DNA of 38,308 nt from Brachionus koreanus. Taxonomy: Eukaryota > Rotifera > Eurotatoria > Ploima > Brachionidae. Position 1 is the first letter of the stretch. Each line of letters opens with the position of its first letter. This document shows positions 18,982 through 31,106 of this stretch, one piece after another. The translations under genes were made by a program, and so were the position numbers. A model generated the notes under the pieces. That model was not told the DNA's origin, did not search any database, and saw nothing but the letters and a program-made list of their open reading frames with translations. The stretch covers positions 1,430,062-1,468,369 of the forward strand of contig PJRA01000555.1 of NCBI GenBank assembly GCA_016987375.1, read 5' to 3'.

Positions 18982-21900
18982 ATGCTAGCTTGTCTCGCTG
19001 GGTCTAGAGATTTTTAACGAGCAATGTGCTCTCACAGATCATTAGACAACATGAGCATGAAATTAATTTAAATTCAAAATTTACTAACTTGTAAAAATTT
19101 GATACTAAATAAACTTTAGATCGATTTGTAATCGATCATATCTAATTTATTCATTTTTATTTTGTTTTGACAAATATGCCGCTTGTTTTTGTAAAGTCAT
19201 GAATAAGCATGAATTTAGTAGGATATCAATTGGATAGTGATATATAAAATGCATACTATTTTAATTTATTTATTTATTTAAATAAATTACCACGCTTTTG
19301 AATAAAAGCGGCGATTCCATCATTGATAAAGGTAAATAGTCATATCTGATTTAATATGACTTTGGAGTAAATTAAAATTTGTTTGAACATAACCGGCACG
19401 TGTCACATAGCCGACTCGTCTCTTTTTTACACGTACTAGAAAAAAAAAAAGTAGAGATAATAAAATTTTTGTTATTAATAAAACAAAAACAAAATATGCT
19501 GTAAAAAAGAACACCTTTTTGGCGAGCAGAATAGAAAAAAAATTGGTATTTTAATTAAAAAAGATTTATACTAAGTAAATATAGAGAAAATGTTTGATCT
19601 CTAATCTTTGCTTTATTAAGTCAGTCAGATGTTCTTTTGTGGCTGAGATAGCTTTGTTTGCTTATGAATGGTTGTGTGTGTGTGTGTGTGTTTGTCGAAT
19701 GGTCTTTTAGTGAATGATTATCAAAGCATTACTGTTTGCTTATTGTGCGGTGTGTTTCTAAGAAATCTGTCAACTTGAGAGATTATGCGAGTATTGAATA
19801 TCCATTACGACAAATACTCGAAACGGATTTTGTCAACAATTTTGTATACTTAAACTCAATTATTATTTTCTTGAATAAATAAATATTAAATAACACAAGC
19901 CATCTGCACTAATTGCTAAATTTGTTTCGATCACCTTTTTGTTTTATTTGCAATTCAAATATTAATTGCATAATCCATACCAACCATCTTGCAATGTTTG
20001 CCATACCATGAAACAATTTTTTCTTACTCTCTTGTTGAATTAATCAAATGTTCAACTCTAAAATAAACATTTTTTTCTCTCGATCAAATAAAATATTAAT
20101 TAATAAGACTTCTTTTTATTTATTTGAACTAATTTAGGAACAAAAGAAAATATTTTTACTATTTGATTAAATATATTTTTAAAAAAAATGACAAAAAGCA
20201 CTGATTCAAATCTCGCCTTAATCTTCCTGTTTCTTGTATAGTGTTTAGTCATTTACCAGTCCATGCCTTTCTTTTTCTTTGGCTACAAAACATATTCATA
20301 TGTTAGCTTAGCTTTATGTCTCTATTTACTTGCCATTTTTTGTTATCAACCAAAACATTAAAAATTTTGAGAGCATTTTTAATTAAAAAAAAACTATATT
20401 TTTTACATTTTATTTTTAAATTTTAAGTAGTAAATATGTTTGACAATGAGAGCTTTATCAAATTTTAATAAATCAAAAATTGAATGGACATTTGCAAGAG
20501 CTTGGAAGGCACTTTATTATTATTATTTTTTTCTATTTAGATAAGTTAAGCATGTGTCAACGAGCATTATACCGTTAGCGTATTCTAAAGATTAAACTTA
20601 AATAAATAAACTTAATTGAAATATCTGAAATCTATTGATACGAATAAATTGATTTATTGATGACTAAAATTGCTTATTGCATGTTGATTCATCGTCACTG
20701 AGGCGCAACACAACATAGCCATTTGTGCTAAGAAAATATTTACAATGCAGTCAGTCACAGAACAAGAATTAGAAAATAAAAACTTTGACGTTAAGTTATG
20801 GAATCGTTGGACTTGATCTAATTCATCATCTCATAATTACATAGGTACATTATTTTCTAGTAGTTGATTTGATTTAAGAGAAAATTGAAAAACAAAAAAA
20901 TGTTCGCGTGCTCACTGCTCAGTGAAGCGAAATGTTATTTATTGATTAGATATTTCTCTCAAGGACCTGAATAGTGATTTAACAATTGCCATTAAATCTG
21001 TGTGTCTCTTGCATATAATTAACTTTTAGTGAATAGATTTATTTTTTATCGATTAGGCAATATTAGGAAATTTGTTTTGCTAATATGCTCGTAAAGTCAA
21101 TTAAATTACGCAATGGGGAAATAATGATAAAATTTGAGATTTTAATGTAAATCTAATCGGAAATCTGCTCCTAATAAATGCATTGACATTTGAGACTCTA
21201 AGAGTCGTTGTCGATTGAGGCAATAAAAATAAAATTGAATTGGTTCATAAAATGCTTATTAAAACTAATTGTTTTTATTTTTTGAAAAAAAAAATTAAAA
21301 AAAAATGTTGCAGTCCATATACTACAATATGTTCTAAACAACTGTGAAGCCAATAGATTTTTCTTACAATTAAACTCGAAATTTTTCGATTGGTCTAGTC
21401 ACATACACTTGATATTTTATTTTTTTTTAATTTGAAAAATAATTTAGGAAAAGTTGTTCGAGGACAGTTCCAAATGACAGCACTTTTTATTTAGTTGTTT
21501 TAATATTAAGTCTGCTCTAACTACTATTTAAAGCATTACATTATTGTTATAATTTCAAATTCCATTTAATAAACTTTTGACTAAATTAAATTGCTTTACT
21601 TATTTCTTGGCTTGAATCCCTAAAGTCTAAAATCGAGACTTTACATGATTGTAAAAAATAAAATAAAAAAATATATAAAAAATGTTGGCTGACCGGTGGC
21701 TTGACCACGAGTCAGTCGATTTTATTTTAAGATTAAAAAAAAAAAAGTTCCAAAGCTGCCACACTGATGGAGTTACAGCTTTATTTATAGTGTAATATCA
21801 ACAGCATCAAGTAAGTGTCTTATCATACTACTTGCACTTAGACTAACGTAGCTCTTACTATTATTAGTACTATTAAAGTAATCACATGGCCATATATCGT

Positions 21901-22414
21901 TACTATTTTCAAAAATACTAAAATCTATGTTTTTTTAATTCCTGCGATGCATCGAGTTGATCTTCTACACCGCTATTATTATCTAGTCGAAGTCTGTTTC
22001 GCTTTAGTCTATGATTAAGCTTTTACCGAAAGAAAAATGAATTGAAAAATTGATTTAAATTTTTAAAATTTTACTAGAATAAAAAAAATATATAAATATT
22101 ACAAAAAATTAAAAGAGCAAAAGAAAAACAAATAAAAAAAAATTATTTCTCATGTTTGTTTGTTTTTTTTAAAAGCGCTTTTGGCCAACACATTGAATAT
22201 TTGCGTTTTGAAAAAGAAAAAAAAAATTTTTAAGATCATTATTTAACACAATTATAGATTAATTTTACTAATTTTAAAAAACTAAATAACCAAATAGAAC
22301 GAAAAAAGAAAAAAAATTAAAATTTTTACAAAAGTTAAACTTAAATGATTGAAATTTTCTGTAAAATAAAAATTAGAAAAAGAAAAAAAAAAAAACAAAA
22401 TAAAAAAACTGCTT
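18982..22414. other. Large non-coding region downstream of prospero
   Basis: There are 3.4 kb with no convincing ORF, tRNA or transposon protein. It contains a GT microsatellite (about 19674-19690) and many stretches of mixed composition, for example 20540-20800 and 21680-21900. These look less degenerate than ordinary A/T spacer. The right end is the prospero 3' UTR. Regulatory content for prospero is plausible but not shown. Confidence 0.45.
19674..19690. repeat. (GT)n microsatellite
   Basis: About eight uninterrupted GT units. Confidence 0.9.
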
Positions 22415-25400
22415 TTAAATATTGGTCTCCAATGATTCCATCCATTGAATCGATTTGAAGTACTCTGGTATTTGGTCGTCCATGCGGGCAATTATTTTGT
22501 AAATGGCCTTTTTCCACGACGGATCCATGTCCTTGCCTTCTTGTATGGCCTTGAAAAATTCTCTAAGCGTTGCCTGAATAACAAAACAGAAACTAGCCGG
22601 TATCTAAAAACAACAATTTTAGTTTGTATAAATTTCTAAAATTTAAAATAAAAAAAAACTACCTCTAGTTGATTGTTTCGATTGTAGTGTGAATTAAGAG
22701 CTCTGAAAATCTCGCTGTCACTGTCGACTAGAATGTCTTCGGCATTGCGTACTCCCTCGGCCAAATGTTGTCTGGCAAACTTTTCCATTTGTATGTAGAA
22801 AAACTCTCTGAAATTGCTAAACCATTTGACCAATTGAGCCGTATTGGCCTTGTTGAATTTCACGTCCGGAAAATAGTTTCTCAATATAGTCGAGCTGGGA
22901 TATCTCGAAAAAAAGAACATAAGCTTTGCTTTTCTCAAATGCAGCGATGAAAGTGTCGAGGTGTAATGAACTGAGTTAAGAACAATAATAATAATTATGA
23001 ACACATAAAAAAATAAAAGAAAAAAAAAAATTAATTTCTATTGAGATCATTATTTTTGGACATATTCTCTTAGGGTGACAAGATATATCTAGTTAATTAT
23101 AAAGCGCCGTGTGTCCGTCTATCGACACAAACATATGCGCAACCGATACTAATCCAACAATAATAGAGATTAATTGCCTTATTTGAAATGTGTGCGCTCT
23201 CATCTACCACTTCGAATACTATACTTATACTAATTACTAACGATTGTGATTTAAACCTTAAAAGCTCAACCATTAAAGCAAAAAATAATAAAAAAAAAAA
23301 TTTTTTTCTTTAATGAATAAATTTTCCACTTTTAATTGATTTATAAATAAAACATGTGATTATTATTATTATTAACTATTTGAAATTAATGCTTAACTAA
23401 TAGACCTGTTAAATAATATTCAAAGGAAACAAAGTTGCAAAATAATGATCTAGAAAGATTGAATGATGAAATTAATTTTTTTTTTTTTGTTTTAAAAAGG
23501 ATATCTGATAGCCAGTATATTCTGTACTTTCTGTGGTATTTATGTCGTATTGATTAGTAAATCCACCATTGGTGATTCTTGAATTGCTGCCAGTAGTGCT
23601 GCCGGACTCGTTGCATCCGCTCGAAGCAGTGTCGTCCTCTTGATTTTGCTCTTCGTAATCGTTGTCATGCTCGTCGTCATCGTTAGTGGGCGATTCGTCG
23701 CGGTTCTTTAGGCCATTGCGCATTAGGGGATTGCGCGGCGACAATCTAGTGTCAGTTACTTTGGTTCTGCGTCGTTTGTGCGGCGAATGAAACATGCCTG
23801 GGTGATTTGGCACGGCGGCGACGGCTCCAAATTGACCATTGGGCTTATGTTGCTGTTGTTGTTGTTGTTGACTAGTGTGCTGGTCGATTAGATATGGCGT
23901 GAATAGTCGATTGGCAGCAGCGGCCATTTGTAAATAATTTGAATTTTGACCATTGGCCTGTGCTGCGGCTTGTGCTGCCGCCATTAGAAGCTGATGCTGA
24001 TGAGCAGCGAATAGAGACGAAATGGAACTAGCCGAATTGGCGCTCGACGGAGTCGAAGCACCAGAGCCCATTGACGGTGTTGTCAGGCCCGCAAAGCCTG
24101 CGTGATGTGCGCTACTAGCGCTGCCGTATGGTAAGTGCGACATGGCCGAATAGAAGCTGGTCATGTGGTGCTGTTTTTGATTCAGATTTGTTGTAAGCAA
24201 TGATTGGCCAGGTGTGCTCATTTGTTTTGTCTGCAATAATGAATTTGAATTGAACGATGACGGAAATGAGTCCGTGTGTGACAAATTACCGTTCGAGGAC
24301 AATTTTCTCTTGTTGCTATTGATTGAATTTGTTGTATTTGTTGTGTTATCTTTAGATAAAATTTTGGATACATTAAAATTTTGACTATTGTTCATGGACG
24401 AATTTTTGGCTATTTTTTCATTTACTCTAATGCGTTTTGCTGCTGGTGGTTGTGTCTGCTGTTGCTGCTGCTGCTGTGGATGGGGTTGCGACTGCGGCTG
24501 CGGCTGCGGCGGTGCCAGCGACTGCTGCTGGTCTTGTTGGTGAGCTTGTCTTGATTGATTAGAAACAAATTTGTCATTTTGTTTTAAATTTTTTGAAAAT
24601 GTGTCCAAAGTGCTTTGAATAGCTAGGCTAACCGAATCGATTAATTTTTTTCTCAACATATCCAACTGATTGGGTCCAAGTTTAAGATTAGTTTGTTCGC
24701 GTTGTACCAACGTGTTCATTAGAGAGCCAATGCTGTGCTGTTCGTCGGCACACAACTTCTTGCTGTTGTCTTCCATCTGCTGTTGGTCATCGTTGTTGTC
24801 ACCATTGTCGTCATTATCATCATCATCGTCATCTTCGTCCATAATTACCGCATTGCTAGTCTCAATTTCATTCAAACAAGTCGAAATTGATTTTTCAGCC
24901 TCGGTGCTAAGCTTCTGCTGCACTTGGTCGACACACTCGGACAAATTGGACAAGTTGTGCTCCTCTTCGTCGTCGGAATTGTTCTCATCGGTGATGGACG
25001 CGTCGTTATCGGACACGTTGTCGTACGAGTTGTTTGTCTTTGACTTGTCGCACTCGTCGCCAACAGCAGCGGCCTCTTTGTCCTTGCCGGCAGAGAGAGC
25101 CGGTGCGCTCGTGCCGCCGCCGGCCTCCTGCTTCGAGTGGTTGGACACCAGCGACGACAGGGAGGAGGTGGGCGACGAGGTCAAATTGGACGAAGAGGAC
25201 GAGGGCAGCGACGAAGTGGCTATGTTACCGAGCGGCTGAAAGGGGCTGTTAGACGAGCCGCCGATAGTGCCGCCCTTGCCACCACCCCCACCACCGTTGC
25301 TACTTCCACTGCCGAACATGCCGTACGCGGCCGCACATGCTGCTGCCGCCGGGTTGTACTGAAACAAGCTGCTGTACCGACACGCCAAGTCGTAGGCTGA

Positions 25401-25433
25401 TGTCGCTCCAAGGCCATTAGCGGGCTGCTCCAT
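22415..25433 (-). CDS. pros: Prospero homeodomain transcription factor (three coding exons)
   Basis: This nuclear factor is of the Prospero/PROX family, which controls neural and other cell-fate decisions. Exons are 25433-23505, 22962-22663 and 22603-22415, giving 805 residues. Exon 1 encodes a long low-complexity region: glycine and serine runs, an acidic block (about 199-216), polyglutamine near 320-326 and 522-528, a helix-like segment [12 protein letters not shown] (about 257-268) and a basic cluster [16 protein letters not shown]. The start is the first ATG after an in-frame stop at 25475-25473. Exons 2 and 3 encode the 162-residue homeo-Prospero domain: [15 protein letters not shown], the recognition helix [17 protein letters not shown], then [20 protein letters not shown] and [11 protein letters not shown]. 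Intron 1 (542 nt) is of the AT-AC type; intron 2 is a 59-nt GT-AG intron. The start codon could move if there are upstream 5' exons. Confidence 0.97.
22963..23504 (-). other. U12-type AT-AC intron of prospero
   Basis: Read on the minus strand, the intron starts ATATCCTTTTT directly after codon CAG (Q643). It ends TTCTTAACTCAGTTCATTAC directly before codon ACC (T644). The donor matches the minor-spliceosome consensus ATATCCTTT. The branch site TTCTTAACT is one base from TTCCTTAACT, and its adenosine lies 13 nt before the AC acceptor, within the normal U12 spacing. Both exons join in phase 0 and give [17 protein letters not shown], the expected sequence in front of the homeodomain. A minor-class intron is known in Drosophila prospero, as part of a twintron near this position. 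Confidence 0.88.
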
Positions 25434-25663
25434 TATCACTATATTGTTCTTGTTTATGAGTATGTTGTTGTTTTAAAGTTAGTAGTTAATATTTGATTCT
25501 AATTTTTATTTATTTTTTTTTTTTTCCTAAGAAATAAATCTAAATAAAAGTTAGAATATTTTTATTAGAAATTAGAGGATATAATTACGTCCGAGCTAGC
25601 ATCTGCTCGAACGAAAGAATTCGAAAAACTTGAGTGCCCCCTCTGATTAATAGGTTTTGTGTT

Positions 25664-25687
25664 GTAGTCGGAGAAGAAGACGACTAC
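25664..25687. promoter_or_regulatory. Perfect 7-bp hairpin in the prospero upstream block
   Basis: GTAGTCG at 25664-25670 and CGACTAC at 25681-25687 flank the purine loop GAGAAGAAGA. It lies about 230 bp upstream of the prospero ATG, in a GC-richer block that may be 5' UTR or promoter. A CRE-like TGACGTA follows at 25693-25699. Confidence 0.35.
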
Positions 25688-28065
25688 GACGATGACGTAC
25701 GGAGAGCAAAGAAATAAGCCAAGACGATTTTGTCAAGGACCCAGATTTATCATCTGCCTAATGACTTAAATAAATATTTTATTTATAAATGGAATTTATT
25801 GTCGTTGTCGATGTTGTTGTTGTTGTTGTTGTTGTCGATATCTAAGAGATTTTGCAGGTATCCGTTTTGCATCGAGTTATTAGAATTTCCTTCAGTAATT
25901 GCAAAATGGGTTTAATCATTGCTAAAAGCTGGAAATAAATTTGAAAATAGATATCAAGATAAATATAGCTCGATGATATATAGGAGAATGAAAAAATAAA
26001 AAACAAAAATGAAATAAAAAAAGAGCCTAGAATTAATTCATTCGTTAAGAAATTTTGGGTATTTATTTTTTTATTGGAAGAAAAATAGAGAAAAAAAAAG
26101 CGAACAAAAAAAAAGAAATGATCATAAAATACTTTAAGACTCGAGGCGGAGACTTAGACTAGCTTTTATTTTATTGGTACTTGTCAAATCGAAATTCTAA
26201 TCGTTTTAGTTTTTATGATTCGTCAAAGCTAAACAACAAACTTTTCATTCGATCACAATCACTCACTCACACACACTCACACACATAACTAAATTTATAT
26301 ATTAAGCTACAAGCTAAATACTAATAGCGTTCTAAGAACACTTATGGTCTGACATTTACGAGAAAAACTTTTATCTTTTTTTATTATTATTCAAGCTCAC
26401 AAATTCCTTATCATAAATATTTAAAAAAAAAAGTACACTCACACACAAATGTCTTTAATTGAATTGATTTACCTGCTTTAAAATTGACTTATGAGAGAAT
26501 TCCAAGGATCATCTAAAATGCAAATTTTGCTTATCTACTCAAACTCTAGTAGAACTAGTAATACTACTAGTACTACTACTACCTTAAGTGTCCATGACTA
26601 AATAATTTATGGCCGTTTGACCACTTAGCTTGTCAAACCGATCACTTCTAGATAATTAATAGACACGATATTTTCATATTAACTTTAATAGAAAATATCC
26701 ATTCCATACAATAAAAAAAAGCTATTTTGTAACTTGGTCATTCATTTTTTTTTAATTTACCACAAAAATAAATACAAATAAAATTTTTCTTTTTAAAAAA
26801 AAAATACACACACACACAGAGCTCATAAGAAAAAAAGACAAAATTGAAAAATCAATCTTGAGTGTTGAGTGCTTTTCGTTTCTTGTTGATCCTCTTATAC
26901 TTTTAAAATTCAAAGAAAGCAATCTCTTTGAACAAAGATTGCCTGCTTGATTGCGTAATAATAACAATTATTAGAACCTCTTTTATATCTATCATTTTTT
27001 GACCATTCGTGTGTATATACCACAAAAACACACATACATACATGCATATACATTTACCCCAACATTCTTAATTAAAAGAAAATAAAGAAAAAAAACACTA
27101 TTAAAAATCAGACAAAATTGAAGAAAGTGTCTGACCATTCAATATTCATTGATTTCTTTTCTTTCGGACCCTGCTCCTAACATTCCTTGCTTGATTGCAT
27201 AATCTACAATGTCAACTTAAAGTCACATTTTAATTTGACTGAAAAAAAGAGGTGAAGAAATTTTATGTTGTGTGTGCTCTTTTCATATATGACTCTGGAA
27301 GTGTTTGATTGAAAAATTATAAAATTAGGCAAAAAAGGAATTTTTTGAATAAATAAACACAATTTTTACCAATATTTATAAATTAAGAAAACTTGCTTGC
27401 TTTATTAAACAACACCAAAAAGCTCAACAAAATTGAAAAAAAAAGTATATAATATAATTTGATAAGTTTAGAGAAAATAAAAATTAATTTTGGTTCTTTA
27501 CTTTTAACATCGAGCTACTAGTCTATAAATACTCAAAGTGATTGCTTTATTGTTTTATTGCTTTGACTAATAAACAATTGGCACTGCTCTACCAAAATTA
27601 ATTTCTATTTCTAATTTATCGATTTATAGTCCTTAATAATAATACCTTATACATCGAATAGACACGTGCTATTCTGAGTAGATTTACTTATCGAAATACT
27701 ACAATAAACGAATAAAATTAAAAAAAATTTAATTTTTTTTATTACTTTTCTATTTTATTGATTTTCTAGAAAAAAAAATTGAAAAGGACATGATAAGTCT
27801 ATGCTGAGTTGTGTAAGAATGACAAATGAAAGAAACATCAGAGCTGTCAGCATTTAAAGAAACTAAAAACAAAAAAAATAAAAACTAGCGAAAAATTTCT
27901 AATAAAATTTTCAAAAGCAATTTTGAATCTGTTGAGTCTAATGAGCTTAGAGCCCGTTTGTTCGTCAACCGCGATACAATTTCAAGACATCTATTTGTAC
28001 GGAATCAAAATTAAACTAATATGATATTAATCAAATATGTTTCCAGCAATTTACAATTAGGCTAG

Positions 28066-28083
28066 CTCTCTCTCTCTCTCTCT
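28066..28083. repeat. (CT)n microsatellite
   Basis: This is a run of about nine CT units. A second, slightly interrupted CT tract lies at 28521-28544. GAGA-type sequence on the minus strand could bind GAGA factors, but no such role is shown. Confidence 0.85.
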
Positions 28084-31000
28084 TTCTCTTTTCTCTACAG
28101 AGAAGCAAACAGAGACAATTCTACTTTTCTAACTAAACAATAGCTGATAAGCTATTTTATTACTTTCCTCATTTAAGTCACTTGAAAATGTAAATTAATG
28201 CCTAAATTTATTACTTTCCTTTTGGAACCTATTTTTGTTTCCTCAATGAAGCCAATTACCGCAAATACACTCACAAATATAAATCTATACGGATGTTTAA
28301 CCAAGAAACTAATAAACTAATAGCTTTGTTTAATAATAATAGAAATAATCATAATCCGATAGGTAAATCAAATGACTAAATAAAATGACTGATTTTAACT
28401 TGACTTTTTGATATTTAGAATGAAACGGATATGTTTGAATTTAGATAAGCGAGATAAGGACTTAGTCCGCATCGGACTTACCTACACTCGCAATAAAAAA
28501 AAATAACGAATCTTTTATTTTCTCTCTGTCTCTCTCTCTCTCTTTTGCTTTAACTCTTGAATAAAAAAAAAAGCCTAAGCACTTGAACGCCACGTCCAAT
28601 CTAATTAATAAAATAGGCACCGTCCAAGCTCTTTTTCAAGTGGAATTTACAAACAATAACAAAAATAAATGCGCCGCTCACTAAACTATTATATTATAAA
28701 ATCTATAAATCACAAAGTATATTGGCAAAACAGCATGAGCATTTTATAACTTGAGCTTTGATTTTAATAAAATAAATATCATTTAAGTTAAGTGTTTTTG
28801 CCAAAGTCTTTATTAACAAAAAAAAAAAAGATTTATTCTTTGACTTATGAAAATTTATAGCTTTTTTTTTTGAAATAACAAAAATTAAAAATAAAAAAAG
28901 CTAGCTAGCAAGTTATTTAGAGAATCAATCTAATTAGAGATAAGGCCGTGCTTAGGTGAGCTTATGGAAAAGAGTGCTCAAAGTTTGTTGTCTTTAGAAA
29001 TTTTTTTTTCGTAGCACTTGATTTAAATATGCCAAAGAAATAATAGCTAATTGTCGAAATTTCAACTATTCCTAAGATTATTTATATTTACCTTAAGATT
29101 TTAATTTGATTTTAAAATCAGACTACAATTAAGATTTAAAGAAAATAAAAATAGCACACTAAAAATTTTATTTTTTTTTTTATTTTTTTTTTTGATTTTG
29201 ATTTTTTGTTTTTGGTCAACACAAACGCGCTGTCTTGGTGTTCGCTATTCGACTAAGAATTAATTTCTAAAAGTCTATAAACAAATAATAAGTATCTTGA
29301 TTGTTATTGTTATTGTTGCCATTTTAATTTTTTTTATTAGATTAAGATTAGACAGGTCAATTTGGGCATAAATTTACAAAAACTAAAAGATCAAAATTTA
29401 TTGCAACAAATAAGTATTCTTCTCTTTTTTTTTCGACTGCTCTCTTTCTGTCTTTTTTTTCTATCAAAATTTTCTAGTCGAACAGGTGTAGTAGAATGTG
29501 TTTTTGATCAAAGTGCATAATCACATAACAAATAGTATTTTGATTAATTGGCATGGTTTAGAAAACAAGCAAGCCGGAGGCAATCCTAAAATTGATTAGC
29601 GCGTCAAGTCCGTGTCATGAAACTTCAATTCGCAGAAGACTTTGCCAAGATTTTATTTCTCTCTTTCTCTTTCGAGTCCCCAAAGGCTGCTACAATTCTT
29701 GTGCTTATTGTCATATCGATAAAAGCATTTCAGGTAATGAATAAACATAATCTTAGTTTTTCTCAGCCAAAATTGGATTAAGTAATTTAAAAAAGTTTTT
29801 TTTTTTTTCAATAATAAACACAGCTTTAAATAAATAATAATCTTTTAAAATTCTTTAACAATTGCTTTGATATTGTTTTTTTTTTTTTTCATTTTATTTT
29901 AGTAATTCTCTTAATAGAAACGCAAATTCTATCATCTCCTTAACCTAATTCACCTAGACGATTTATATTAATTTACTTAAAATAACATTTTAAGTAATGG
30001 TCAACTCTCTTTCTAAATCGATCAAGTGATTTAAGAGTTTGGAAATGTTTTTTGTTTATGTTTTCAATGTTGCTATTTGGTGGTCGTTCTTGCCGGCCGC
30101 AATTAATTTTGCTTCAGGCCCCCCGATAGTTAGACTACCCTAATAGAACAATTCAATTTGTTGATATTAGTTGATAATGCAAAAAGCTACTTTTGATTTA
30201 TTGTTTCAAAATGGATAGATTAGCTTAAATTTAATTAGAAACAAAAAAATTAAACAAATTTTATTAATACTAAACTAGCATATGTCACTGTCATTTGTGA
30301 TCGTTTGGTCTTTCTAAGAATTTTTAAAATGCAGAAGAGCTTAAGAGAATTTGTGCTCGTTTATTGTAAAGTAATAAAATTCAAGACCTACAAGATAACC
30401 TTATCTTAAAATTAAATCAAAAGCGTCAAAGAATTCTTGATGTGTTTGATGCACGAAAGATGCTCTTTTGATAACCACAAAATAGCTTTAATTGTTTGTT
30501 TCGTATCATTTTATTGATTAATAAGTAACGTATTTGCTCTTAACTGATTTATTTTACCTGAAAATTATTATAGCTATTTTAGATAAACAACAAGCCTGTG
30601 TTTAACATGTCAAATAAAGACTCTTCAAGAGACTAAATTTGATTCTATTTTCAAATATAATATGATAAGACGAAAATGGTCTTGTTTGCTTGTCTAAAGA
30701 CAAAATCTCGTTTTCTAATAAAATAAAAAAAAAAGCTATCTCAAAAACAATCACTAAATCAGCATAGTTTCTTAAGTATTATTAATTGATTTTTTCATGA
30801 ATCATATGAATATTAGCATTTATTTTATGATCGTAATAGTCATAAATGATAAATAAATAAATAAAAAAAAAATAAAAGAAGTAAAAGTTTTAGTAGTAAA
30901 ATTTTTATGTCATATTTTTTTTTATTATTTTTATTATTATTTAAAATTATTTCTTTTGGCATTGAGTAAATTTTCTTTTTTGAATTTTCTAGTCATAGAA

Positions 31001-31106
31001 AAAAAAAACATTTTTTTCTTTTAAAAATGCCAAAGTAAAACAAAACTAATTTCAATTAAATAAAATTTATTTATTAAAAAAAAAATAAAGAGGGAGGAAT
31101 AACATT

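Larger units (their letters stand above)
25434..31106. other. Large non-coding region upstream of prospero
   Basis: This 5.7-kb stretch has no ORF with family resemblance. Near the prospero start it includes a GC-richer block (25580-25740) with a perfect 7-bp hairpin, a GTT repeat (25812-25834), a CA tract (26805-26819) and CT tracts (28066-28083, 28521-28544). The sequence is varied rather than simple in many places, for example 26500-26640 and 29520-29720. It probably holds the prospero promoter, any 5' UTR exons and control elements. The last part is the MSTO1 3' flank. Confidence 0.5.

Noticed and set aside
19320..19514. 64-residue hydrophobic minus-strand frame
   Set aside because: Phe/Leu/Ile-rich frames are expected by chance in A/T homopolymer DNA. 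It has no start context, splice support or family match.
23472..23504. Extension of prospero exon 1 reading [10 protein letters not shown] to a stop
   Set aside because: This is read-through into the AT-AC intron. It would end the protein before the homeo-Prospero domain.
24670..25417. Plus- and minus-strand frames opposite or overlapping prospero exon 1
   Set aside because: They follow the codon repeats of the GC-richer prospero exon and show no family resemblance of their own.
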